From Xylaria sp. FL1777 (taxonomy: Eukaryota; Ascomycota; Sordariomycetes; Xylariales; Xylariaceae): a DNA stretch of 64,000 nucleotides. The notes under the pieces were generated by a model, which saw nothing but the letters and a program-made list of their open reading frames with translations, searched no databases and was not told where the DNA came from. Positions 37,401 to 48,859 of this stretch are shown piece after piece (the first letter of the stretch is position 1; each line of letters begins with the position of its first letter). The DNA lies in the NCBI GenBank assembly GCA_022578965.1, contig MU400506.1, forward strand, positions 930,001 to 994,000, written 5' to 3'. The translations under genes and the position numbers were made by a program.

Positions 37401-40400
37401 GTGCAAACTCCAAACTCTGAGGGGGAGGCGAGAGAACTGAACGCGTATGTCGGACTTCCGCTCTTGGCCTGTCGTCTGGACCTTGCGTGAATTGTCCAAC
37501 AGTGGATTTTTCGGTTAGCCGGACCAGGCGACCCCCATACTGCAGCAAGGGTCCTTATCGACTGCCCTTGCTCGTGGGGGAGGAGTTGCATGTTATGAAC
37601 AGGATCATGAGCACTTCTACGAGTACATGGGAAACCTAAATGCAAACCTATCCTCATTCGCGCTATCTCATTATTTATCTCTGGGCAAGAATTTTCGATC
37701 AGTCAGGAACAAAATGTTCTGCCGCAGTGTGCGTCTGCAGTTTGGCGTCAATGACCCAGCCATCACGGAGGGCCAGAGCGTACCCTACACTAGCTCGGCC
37801 AATATGCAAGGCATTTCAGCGATAGAGCCGTTCCTTTTGGCCTCTGTTATCTGGCACTGCCAATTACACGTAGTGCAAGTAGTGCAGTGTACGCTAGTAC
37901 GCTTGCACGTTTGCACGCTTTCACGCTTTTCTCGATGTCGTTAGCGGGTGATAATGAAGGACAAGCTATGACGAGTCACAGCCAAGGTCTGCTGGACAGT
38001 CCCATGGCTCTCAAGTATCCCAGCGGCTTGGAACATGTTGAATATCCTCACGGCCAATGAGGGATGGGGAATTGGCATTCACATGTTCAACGAGGTAGAC
38101 GGAATCTGGGGTTACGCAAGAAAGCCAGGGAGGAGCTGATGCATTGCTGACGGTAATCAATCAATCAGCTGTGGTTGTGGTGATCTGGGCGCTTCTGCCG
38201 ATTGCCTACATTCTAGGCGAGCGAGCTGTCCTCTCCGTTGGTTGCTGGTTAGTTGTGTCTGCCATTCCGTCGACTTATTTATAGGTAGTAATACCTATAC
38301 GCATTCCCTATACCGTGCCAGGGCGGCGTATGTATCGATGCCCACATGGTTAGGCGGTCACACTATCATCTTAGTACCGGCCGGCAACAGACAACGATAT
38401 CAGATCGCCAATGTGGCGGGTTCAGCTGCTGAAAATGGTAATTACTCGGCTAGGCTCGATGTCGAATGGTTGATTGAGACAAGCGAGGATGGCATGACTT
38501 TCTTTTTTTGCGCCACGGTCAAGACCCTTTCGTCCTGCTTCTCGTCTCCTCCTGGAGGGCAAGACTTGACTTGGTCGAGGGTCAGGACATACTACATAAC
38601 CGAATTACCTGCACCCTGTACTGGTGCATTACATCGGAAGTATGTAGCATACTGCGTATGTAAGTAGCAAGGTGGTGAGATTTTCCCAGTACCCGGTATG
38701 CTGTCTACTTATACGTAGGTGTGTACTTATTGTCCTGAGAGCACACGAGGATTTTGAGAGGAGCTTGCCCCATGCTTGGCTTCGTCCAGCACCAACCACC
38801 AACAGGCAGCCGCACAACATGCATGAGATGGGGGTTTTCTTTCACCGCAAGAGATTGAGCCAATCCAAGGGTATGGGATTCCTCCTGATGGTGTTGTCAC
38901 ACAGCACCGGGGTAATATGCTACGCTAGATAGATATTGTTAGTTGCACACATGTAAGTAGATGAGGCAATGGTACGTTTGTAATCTCGATCGGGGAAGCA
39001 CTTCCGCAGCTGTGGGAGCTGTGCTGTACTGTACTGAATGCACTACATGTAGAGATAGAGATAGAGACGCCTAGCGAGGTACGTATTGCGTACGTCCTCA
39101 GTAGTAGCATATAGGTATGTGCGCGCTATGTGGTGTTAGTGTAGTGCCGAATCCAAGATCCAAGACGGCCGTCGTCTTCGTCTGATGCTTGTGGCGGTCG
39201 GTCTGGATTGCAAGAGTGCAAGATAGTGTGCACTAGACAAGAGCTGTGGCCAGAATCAAGCCATCGTTATCTCCTGGTGTTCGCAGGCTTGCACTGGAAT
39301 CACTCCTAGCGCCAGCGTTGGCCCAGTAGTGGGACAGCCTAGTAACGGCGATCTTGGTACCCAGTGGTAGTGTAAGTGGCGGAGGTACGGCCAGATACAT
39401 CCAGCCACTCGCTACGGACATGGCAAACCAAAGTAGCGGGACCTGCGAGATGGGGAGCCCTGTCCCGATGGATTCGCGATGGGGAGCACATTCATGTCCC
39501 ACGTCCAGCCGTGTAAGACAACCCAACCGGGGCTGGGTTCGTCCTCCCTGGGCATTGGCCAGTGGACAGTGGACGCTAAGTCCCCTGGACAAGACCCTGG
39601 TCCGCCCTGGAGTATCGGTACCATCCACCCTCCAGAACCCTCTCATTGGTAGACGGTACCTATCAGCCATGGTGCGACGTCGTGCTTGGTCGGCTCGACG
39701 CCCTCTTTCAGACCCTCTCCCGCAACGCTAAAGCAGACAGATACCTACTGCGGCAGTGTACTAAGTACAGACCGCAGACGCAGACGCAGGAGCAGGAGCA
39801 GCAGCAACAACAGGATCATGGTGGGGAGGTTGAAGCCCCAAGACTCAATAATTAGGTACCTCCTCGCCTGCTACCCTCAGCGCATCTCGCTACCCACTTG
39901 TCTCACCTCGTCCGACCTTTCTTTCATCGAGCTCGAGTTCGACTCTCGTCGTGGCTTTGCGACGTCTCAACCACCACGAACGAACGGCCTTGGTGGTAGT
40001 GCTCCTGCTACCAGTGTCGTCGCGTCTTGTTGCTTCTTCCATTGCGACTGCTAATTCCACAGTAGTTTTTCTACCATGTACAGTTTATCGCCGTCACTTA
40101 CGACTCGTTATTGTATTACATGCAGTCTATTATCACGGGAGGTGGAAGCTCGCGCTACGACGACTGCTATATATGCATATGCATCTGCATCAGACAAACT
40201 CGAAAATTCTGCTGCTAGTACGGGATCTCAGGACTTCTGTCGAAGACGTTCCTAGCAGTTATCAAAACATTGCCGGCGCAGTGTGCGCTCGAGTTGCAGT
40301 GGAGACGCGGGACCGAAGGACGATATCTGACATCGTCCTGTCGTCTCGTTGCGCCGACATTTGGCTTCCAGCAACTGAATGTTGCGGCAGGTAGCGGTGC

Positions 40401-40525
40401 ACCTCACATACACGCCGTCAGAGCAACAAACATCAGGTCTGCCAGCTCCCGGGGACGACCGCGAGACCCTCGCTCGTCCCCTCTACGGAGGTTGACGGGC
40501 GTGGCCACTGTTGACCAAAGACACC

Positions 40526-42239
40526 ATGTCGTTGTACTCGTCGCCGCCGCCGCTTCATACCTCGGACGACGATAAGCCCACGCTGCTCGTCTGCTGGTGG
40601 ATTACACTTTTCTGTGCCACCATCATCCTCTTACGTGTTGCGGGTCGGTTTATTCGATCCGAAAAGCTTTTTCGAGAGGACAAAACTGTCACCTTCGCTG
40701 TCATCCCTCTCTTCCTTCGCATGGGCCTTGTCCATGTCGTGCTGCTTTGGGGAACAAACAATGCTCAGTTTACCTGGCCATTGACCGAGACGCAGAAAAA
40801 CCACAAGTCCATCGCGAGTGGGCTTGTTATAGCCAGTCGTGTATTATATGCAGCAACGTGAGTCTCATCTCCTTTTTATCTCCAGCTAAATTTAGTGGTT
40901 CACATTTATTCTCATGTCCCCTAATCCCACAACCCCCTCGGTTCTCTCGGGTTTTCCTCCGTGGTATAGCCTTAGCCTAAGCTAGGAACTGGAAGAAAAG
41001 AGTCACAGGATTGCCTCCTAATATACTTAGATATATCGAAACTAACCTGCGTGCTATCAAAGGCTCTGGATTCTTAAGCTTGCCATCCTCGATTATTTCC
41101 AGCGCTTGACGAGCACATTTTGGAGGCGGTCCCATGACATCGCGCTAATTATTATACGTATCATTTTGTTTTTGACGTTTGTAGCTGTCCTCGGTGCGAA
41201 TCTGGCTGAATGCCGGCCCTTCAATCGCTATTGGCAGGTTTTGCCTGATCCAGGCGGCCAATGCCGCCAAGGCTACGTCCAGCTTGTTACCATGGCCACA
41301 GCTAATATTTTAACCGACCTTGTCCTGGTCATCTTCCCTGTGCCTATCATCTTATCTAGTAACATGGGCCCGAAAAGGAGACTTGAACTTACCTTGCTTT
41401 TTTCCTTGAGCTTAGCTCCCGTTGCCACCACTATTTATCGAATTGTTTACGTTTTCCGTACCCATGGTAGCCAACAGACGCGGTCTCTTCTTGCATCAGT
41501 GGAGCTACTCTTCGCCACCACAGCGGCAAACGCATTAGTCCTCGGCTCCTTCGTCCGTGATCGAGGTACCAAAAAGATCAGATATCGAGCCGATTCTGTC
41601 GCTGGTGACTCCATGGAAAGAACATCGTCGAGGCGCCCCACGATTCACAGGCATTGGGGAAGTGATGAAGACTTGGTCAGAGACATAGGCTTGGGAGTCA
41701 ATCCGAGGTATTTTGATCAAGACGAGGAATCGAATCCGAGATTCGAACCAAGACCCGCACCGATCTCTAACATGAACAATTGGCAATTCGATCAACAGGA
41801 GGCGATAAGTGGTGCGCCAAGAGAAAATGCTTATCTCCATCAAGACCAGTTCACCTCTTCTGGCCAGAGCAACTCAACTAATACTCCAAGACGGGTCTCT
41901 TTTCTAGATGTAGGAGGCTTACTAGACTCGGCGACGAGCGACACAACTCTGCGGAGCACTCGCAACAGTTTCAACTCAAGTCAGGATCCACTATCCCCAT
42001 ACCGTGCAACGCCATCACCAACCATGAATGCGAGTGGCTCCGGCTTTCGAAGAGGCTCTCAAACGCTTTTGCAAGACTTGGGTGGTCTCTTCCACCCTTT
42101 TCAGCCGAGGCGTGCCAGGACACCTCCTAGCGGGACCGAGCTACAGCCTATACCACAACATCCTCATGAACCAGCTTATGAAATGGACGAATATCGGGGT
42201 GGTCCAATTTTAGTCGACGCTGGAGGCCTCCTCAGATAA
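40526..42239 (+). CDS. Fungal rhodopsin-domain seven-helix membrane protein with long cytosolic tail
   Basis: Belongs to the large fungal 'rhodopsin domain' integral membrane family (SAT4/Pth11-related group); ligand and function are unknown. Two exons, 40526-40857 and 41063-42239, with a 205-bp intron (GTGAGT...CAAAG); about 502 aa. ATG at 40526 (ACACCATGTC). Seven hydrophobic helices lie near residues 20-41, 55-76, 95-121, 130-158, 178-200, 208-232 and 238-262. Family marks include EDKTVTFAVIPLFLRMGLVH, the short loop ECRPFNRYW and DPGGQC. No CFEM domain precedes helix 1. After residue about 265 a 240-residue Ser/Arg-rich tail follows, presumably cytosolic, with the motif hydrophobic-x-D-x-G-G-L-(L/F) repeated three times (D393, D449, D496), the last at the extreme C-terminus. 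The tail is likely a signalling or sorting platform; that is inference. Confidence 0.88.
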
Positions 42240-45178
42240 TGCGAGAATTCCGCTACACCTACCCCTGATTCATTTATTCATTACGCCATTTCCATCCTTC
42301 TACTATCATTTGGCCATTACCGCTATTAGACCTTCACAATTGGTCTACGATCTCATGAGATTTACGACGTTACGGCGAAATCTACCATGAAGTGTAATAC
42401 AAGCTTATCTATTCGTATATATCAAAACCCAAGCAGATTGGGCTGGGCATCAGGCGTCACGCAACGGGTTATTTAGTTTCCGTCATAGGAAATGGATTGT
42501 TTTCATCGGAATTGGCTTTAGAGACAATGTCACCGCCGCGGCGTTTTCGGTTTCACAACACGGGCAGGAATAACTCGAAGGGTAAGGGGTTCACCAGAGT
42601 CATGATTACACGTCCTATTTCGTGATTCCTCATTAGCGAGAGATGTCGAGATTCAGGGCAAGGAAGCCTAGGAATTCAACAAAGAGAGGTGTCGTGGGTG
42701 GCGGGAGAGAATATTAAAGGTATCGGAAAGGAGATTAAACAAGATGCTGGTACAGCACTGGAGGGGTTTTTCTCATATCGTTGCTCGTCTACTTAGACCT
42801 GCTGTCGCTATGGCGCGACGGTTTTCCGACTGGATTTATAGATACCCCCGACTGGCACTTTATGTTTCTATATTATGCGATACGCGTGTGAAAGGCTGGT
42901 GGCCAATTAATTAGCTTAGCTGTACGAGTGATAACGATCAAGAAATACGGTAGTCATGAAATAGAAAAGACTTTCTGTGACATCTTCTGCTCCTTCTGAT
43001 TGGCCCTGCCTTGAGACATCTATCCGAATACGTGAGTTCTTGGGAAGGTCTGTTTTGTTTAACTGTCCATTGTTACTCTGAAGAGTTACACTGCGTCTAA
43101 ACCTGGGATTCTCGGACTAGACACTTAGAACGGAAGAAGCTGGCTGAGCCCAACGGACAATAGACATCTTGGGAGTCAGGTTCGATTCCCAACAGTATTG
43201 TTGGGTTTCACATCCACGAGTTGGTTCATGTTTAGTATACCTAACGTATCCATCGCATTGACTTTGCCGTAGCACATCTACCGACGTCTTACTACATCGT
43301 AGTCTGCCTGCTTGCCTGCCGGCCTGTTAGCGGACGACGCGCTGACTCGAAGTGAATAATAATAGTGGCGGCTCAATTAATCAATCAATCCATCCTCGGA
43401 GCCTTTCGTCTCTTCCGAGATACCTATACCAAGAGAAATCGACGTAGATTTTTAACCAATTGCATCTCTTATCTTCCCTTTTTGTGCGGCACGGGGGGTT
43501 TCGCGCTTCCACGCCACACGAATAAATACACGTGTAGGTCCAGGTACTTCGGGTGGGATTTGGAATCTTTGGGATCAGGCCCGGGGGATATCCTGAAGGA
43601 TCCCATGTGTGGATTATATACACTACACTGGCAGTCTACGCCCTGGCTACGCAGTAGGGGTCCCAGCAGATATCGGTAAAGATAAGGGAAGGGAAAACAG
43701 GTTTATCTTGCAGCTCTCGATTGTTTACGCAGTAATGAGTACGGTACATTCATTATCTGGGGTAGAGACATCGGCTGTATATCATCTGCTGAAAGAGCGA
43801 AATCCAATATACTGTCTCTTTTGGATCTATTTTCTGTTTTCTTTTTATTTCCCCTCCCTCTCCCCTCTCTATTTAATAGGTAGCTCCTCGTTATTCAAGT
43901 GCTTACTCATATTCCGTGTTAATTCCCTTCCTACTGCATATCACTCTGTCCAAGACATGTATGAGTGAGGCGGCTTACATACCTACAGAAGCTAAGGTTG
44001 AAAGCCAGCTCAGATGTCTTGAGAGTTCGAGAATACACGAGACCCCCTCGGACTCTAACAGCAGTCCGGTCAATCTGCCGATCGAACGATCAAACGCCCG
44101 ATTTGGCGTCCTGACGAGAATCCTATGTGTCTTGGCAAAAGAGATTTGTAAATTGATAAGAGTGTATGTAACACGTGCATGTATGTATGTAGGTCTTTCT
44201 CAGCATAGTTAGAGATAAGTTGCCACTGATCCCTTGCTATTCTGACGAGATAACGAATTTCGGATGCAATTGTTCATCTACACAGGGACGTAGGTAGTTT
44301 GAGTAAGACAGGTTCGAGAATGAGCACAGATCGGATAAAAGGCATTTGTTTTAAGTCAAATATCTATCCCCTCGAGCCAGTGTTAAGTTTCATCCAAGAG
44401 CAATAGTCTTATAGACAACTAAGGTATTATTAGTAAGGGGTATTCGGTATATATTAGGACATACGCAAGGCACAGGTAGGGACGGCTCGAAGCGGGTGTC
44501 GACACCAACATCGGAAAGCTGGTTTTTAGTTCCGAACATCCAGTTAGGCATGAGGCTGAGTTCAGTCATCAAATACCACGTTCTTGCTCACGGGGCATAA
44601 TAGGATCTTAAAACCATGAACTTTGAATATATTTACTAGGCCTCTCATTGATTAGCATCGTTAGGCCATCTGTCTAACGCTTCTGTATACTGGCAACTAT
44701 ATTCACCGGTTCCCGGTTTATGTGGAAGACTAGGGGGCAAGCCTTTAGAGAACATTAATCACGTTCAGTGTAGATACACATATAAGTGGCTGAAGTGATT
44801 CAACAAAAAGAATTTGCTTGGTACCCTTGAACAAAATAGTCGATCACTTCTCGTTGCAACCATTTTCAATACGACAAGGATGTTTACGACTGCCTGGTGT
44901 TTCTCGACTTGATCGTGCCATAAATTACCTCTCATTATCAAACGGGAAACTGAGCACTGAATCTCAAGCACTCAATTGCTGGGAATCAAATACAGTCTTC
45001 TTCTATCGAGAAGGCTCAATCAGGGTCAAAAGCCATCAAAGAAGCCCCCCTAAAGCTTTACATACCGATAAACGCCATTATACCATCGAAATTTCCATTG
45101 TCATCCTCGTTAGACGCCGTACTCTGCAAATGCTTTTCTGATCTACCGTCTTCTCTTCCGCTCTGGGGTATTCCTTTT
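42240..45178. other. Spacer between the membrane protein and RPB5
   Basis: Probable 3' ends of two convergent genes with about 2.9 kb between them. No gene supported. A tRNA-like pair of box A/box B sequences (TGGCTGAGC at 43141 and GGTTCGATTCC at 43179) does not fold into a cloverleaf. Small frames such as 43365-43679 and 43609-43968 have no recognisable features. Confidence 0.45.
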
Positions 45179-46023
45179 TTATACACACAGCCGGTAACTA
45201 GCGTAACGTCCCGCCGTTTCACTGCTGCGGATAATCTTGACGACCTGTCCGCGTCGCATACCGAAGTACTTGGCAACAGGATCCCGCTGGAGAATACGGG
45301 GCAACTGGGTCTCCTTCAGACGATACCGCTTCAGCAGCGCCGTCTTCTCCTCTCTGCTCAGAATGACGTGGCGGGGTACAAGCTCGTGATGGGTGATGTT
45401 GATGAGTAGGTCTTCCTCGAGGAACCACTCGATGCTAGTCCATTGGGCGAATTTAGGGATCTCCTTCTTGGCGGCAGACGAGACGTTACCGCTCAAAATC
45501 ATCATACCGGTTCGGTAGTGTTCGTGCGAGCAGAACTTTGCAAACTTGCGCATAGCCTCAGCGCCGACGCTGGGGTCGTCGTTGAATTCAACCCAAATAG
45601 TGCCGACATCTGGTTGCGGATCGGGATTGCTGGGGGTTGCTGGAGGGGTATACTTCTTGAGCATCTCGGGGCTTGGTCGAGCAGAGAACTTCATTCTCTC
45701 GCGCCTGTACACGGCTCTGGTCAGTCAAGATGCGGGCTGTTGGGCGCATCTCTTACTATGGCAAGGGCAAACATACGAAACGGTGCCGTCTATGCTGGTG
45801 TACTGCGTTCTGAATGCATCGAGAGAAATCTTGACCTCTTCCTCAGCCAGTTCGTAGCCCTGAGTCCATCAGCATCTCTACTGCTACCATGCACAGCTCA
45901 CAGCAGGGGTGGAAGTCGACATACTCGGTCTTGGACCATCTCGTGAGCAGTCCTCCACGCGCGCCAGGCCTTCACTATGCTCCTCTCGTTCGCCTCCGAG
46001 TTCATGTTGTCCACGTCCGCCAT
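45179..46023 (-). CDS. RPB5: RNA polymerases I, II and III shared subunit RPABC1 (Rpb5)
   Basis: Common subunit of all three nuclear RNA polymerases; its N-terminal jaw contacts downstream DNA and its C-terminal domain packs on the largest subunit. Three minus-strand exons: 46023-45925, 45859-45777 and 45704-45179, about 235 aa. Exon 1 ends ...AHEMVQDR and joins GYELAEEEVKISL; exon 2 ends DGTVS and joins RERMKFSARPS. The assembly domain is unmistakable: NITHHELVPRHVILS, LLKRYRLKETQLPRI, and RSSETAGRYASYR near the end. For intron 2 I chose the acceptor TACAG at 45705 because it gives the spacing seen in other Rpb5 proteins; an upstream acceptor (CCAG at 45717) is also in frame and would add four residues. 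The gene is divergent from BFR1, sharing a 1.2 kb intergenic region. Confidence 0.96.
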
Positions 46024-47262
46024 CTTGGCACCAGTCGCGATTACGTGGCGCGCAATCTATTTAATCAACCGTATTGCGCTGGGCGAGTGCACCTAGATCC
46101 CCGGGGTGTTCTCTTGTAAGAGTCGTAGCAATGTGCAGAGAGGAGGAAGACAACGAGATGTGGCAGCATGCAGTGAAATCAACAATGACCAAGGGGAGCT
46201 GTCTCAGCCTTGCTTTCCACGGTTAAAAAAATCCAGCAACTTTTGCAGGGGTTCACGAGCAGCCGGGGTCTCCACTATATAGTGCTACATAGGTACCTAG
46301 GTACTACTTACTTTACAATGCACAGAAGGCTCCATGTGGATTGCAACGCAGGTACAAAAATACTAGCCAACCTACGTATACCATCGGAAATCCCTATATC
46401 TGTATGTGCCAGGACCCCTTACATAACTAACCTACGCATACTTACTCACCTTGAAAGTATCTGACCACTTGACAACTTTTAACTCTACGAATCATAATAA
46501 TCCTTTTATAGATAGATATAAGAAAAATAATTCTGGTATTTTAAAATTAAAAAAAAAACTAATAGTCGTTCATGACAGGCATTGGATAGTTTTGCAGCAA
46601 CTTGTGAATCGTTAAAAGTTTAGACTTCATCAGTGTAACAACGTGACCTTTACAGCCAACACTTCAAGGTACCAAACTGCTCGCGGCTATGCCTAATCTG
46701 GGTTAGGTTTAGGACATCTAGGAAATCTTAATGGCACGGGTAGGCTGGCTACAAAGGTGCAGGCAGGTGCGGGACTGGTTCGGCTCGAGCGGACCCGACC
46801 CCAAAACGCCCAGACCACATGAAGGCGGCATGAAAGGCCGGCGCTCATTGGTGAATTGGGCTCAAGAATTAGAGGAATTAGGGATGGATGGTACACTGGA
46901 CGGCGTGCTGTGCTGCACCCCAAATTTATGCCAAGGAACAACTAGAAAAATTCCATCGCCTGGGCCAAAAACCTAAAGAACTGACACTGACAGCCTTCTG
47001 GACCCTGAGATCTGGCCCTTCCTCTCTCTACCTAGGTAGGCTGCCGATCGTTGTTCTCACCTCTCACCTGCTATCCGTTTCCTCCCCCCTTACTTGTATA
47101 TGATAGAAGTAGGGTGTAGTATAACCAGTCTACCGTTAGTTTGGTAGCCTCTCTTTATCGTTCGGTGTGCTGGTTTCTTATACGTCTGCCATCCAATATA
47201 CTATACATCATTATCCATCTTCCATCCCATCTCATCGGCGGCCACGCACGTCTTCCTCAACC
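46024..47262. promoter_or_regulatory. Divergent promoter region of RPB5 and BFR1
   Basis: 1.2 kb without a gene between two head-to-head genes. It contains palindromes GTACCTAGGTAC at 46293-46304 and CTACCTAGGTAG at 47028-47039, one nearer each gene, and an A/T-rich block with poly-A near 46540-46560. Both leaders are pyrimidine-rich. Regulatory function is inferred from position only. Confidence 0.45.
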
Positions 47263-48859
47263 ATGGCCGACACCGCTGCCGACACCGCTGCCGCCCCCGC
47301 GGCTGATAAGAAGAAGGTCGAGAAGCCGGAGAAACCCAATGCCGAACTCTTCAATGAGCGTCTGGCCGTGGCTGAGAAGGAATTCCAGGACTCAATAGCT
47401 AAATACGTATGTCTCAGTGCTCAAACTTGGCCTGGGCATTGGTGCCGGCTGCGTGCGCAACCCGTGGCAATATGCTTACGCCCTCGTTTGTAGAATGCTA
47501 TCAAGGCCAAGGTCGACCTCGCTTCCCCCAACAAGAACAAAGATACTCCGTCGCCCGCCCAGAAGCGCCGCCAAGAACTAATCGCCGAAGCAAATGATAT
47601 CCGTAACAAGCAAGGTGTTGGCAAGAATGCGCGCAACTCCAAGCTCGATCAGATCAAGCGTCTCGACGAACAACTCCGGTCCCGCATTACCGAACAGAAG
47701 AGTGCTCGTGGCAAGGTCGCCTTCAAGAACGTTGAAGAGATTGATCGCAAGATTGAGGCTCTTGAGAAGGAAGTTAACAGCGGCCTGATGAAACTCGTCG
47801 ACGAGAAGAAGTCTTTGAATGAGATCTCGAACTTGCGCAAGCAACGCAAAAACTTTGCCCAGTTCGATAACTCCCAGAAGGCCATCGATGACTTGAAGGC
47901 TAAGATCAAAGAGATCAAGGATGGCATGGATGACCCTGAGTCTCGTGCTCTCAGCGAGCGCTACTCCAAGGTCCAGTCCGAACTAGACTCTATCAAGGCC
48001 GAACAAGACGAGGCTTTCAAGAACCTCAACTCTTTGCGTGATGAGAGAACCAAACTACAAGTCCACCAGCAAGAGAAATTCCTGGCCGTGCGTAAACTAA
48101 AGGACGACTACTACGCTGCGAAGAAGGCCTTTAGCGAATACGAGCGTGAGGCGCGCCAGAAAGTTCGGGAGCGCCAAAAGGCTGAACGGGAGCGTTTTGA
48201 TAAGGAGAAGAAGAAAGAGCGCGCCCAGAAGATGCTCCAGGAGGCCAGCGACCCAGCCTACCTTGAGGAGATCCGTCGCGCTAACAGTCTGCTCCATTTC
48301 TTCGACCCATCATCTGTCTCGACCGAGAAAGCTCCCCTTCTCGCTGACAGTGGCTTAACCGCTCAAGCTTCGCGCAAGGTCGATGACTCTGGTTTGAAGG
48401 GTACCAAGCTAGTGCGAAAGGAGGACCGTGATGACGACTACCTCCCCGCTATTAAAAAAGGAAAGAAGGGCAAAAAGTCGGTTGCCGTTGAGAAGAGCGG
48501 TTTCAACTGCCCACCTTCGGTCATCGACGACTGTAGTTTCTTAGACATCGATCCTCCCATGAGCGCTGCTGACGTTCCGACTGTCATTGAGAAAGTGAAG
48601 GCAAAGCTTGATCACTGGAAGTCTGATCAACAGGCTGAGACGCAACGAGTAGGTCGCCTGGATGGTATTCTACATCAATTACACTTTTGCTAACTATCTC
48701 TAGAACGTTGAGAAGGCGAAGAAGGAGATCGAGAAACTGGAGGCTGAAGAAGCCGCGGACGCGTCGGGAACCGCGACCCCTAACGGCGTCAATGGGGATA
48801 AAGTTGAGGCCGTTACCTCGGATCTCAAGGATGTCTCGTTAGAGCAGAAGAAGGATTAG
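47263..48859 (+). CDS. BFR1: Nuclear segregation protein Bfr1
   Basis: Coiled-coil protein that associates with polysome mRNPs at the ER and nuclear envelope and affects secretion and nuclear segregation in yeast. Three exons, 47263-47406, 47494-48648 and 48704-48859; introns of 87 and 55 bp, the second with a CTAAC branch site; 484 aa, close to yeast Bfr1. An Ala/Lys-rich N-terminus (MADTAADTAAAP) is followed by almost continuous coiled coil rich in Lys/Glu (for example RSRITEQKSARGKVAFKNVE and RKIEALEKEVNSG), then FDPSSVST and a Lys-rich linker before a short conserved C-terminal segment (NCPPSVIDDCSFLDIDPP). Start ATG has context CAACCATGGC. The last exon ends at TAG 48857-48859, yet the same frame stays open for 76 further codons (see findings). 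Confidence 0.95.

Larger units (their letters stand above)
33780..40525. other. 6.7 kb repeat-rich spacer
   Basis: No supportable gene. Contents: pyrimidine stretch at 33800-33830 just after the cofactor D stop; a 22-base perfect palindrome of the TACCTAGGTA family at 34237-34258; a CTAC array at 34432-34456; ATGT repeats near 34982-35005; AT-rich patches near 36940-36980; and a CAGACG/CAGGAG/CAACAG tract near 39775-39812. Frames of 100-145 codons (37331-37657 -, 38242-38667 +, 39233-39670 -, 39951-40394 +) show no domain or splice logic. The last 500 bp hold the promoter of the following membrane-protein gene. Confidence 0.45.

Noticed and set aside
38242..38667. 141-codon plus-strand frame
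   Set aside because: No recognisable motif, no good start context, surrounded by microsatellite-rich noncoding DNA.
43141..43190. tRNA-like box A (TGGCTGAGC) and box B (GGTTCGATTCC)
   Set aside because: Box spacing is too short and neither acceptor nor T stem pairs; no cloverleaf can be drawn.
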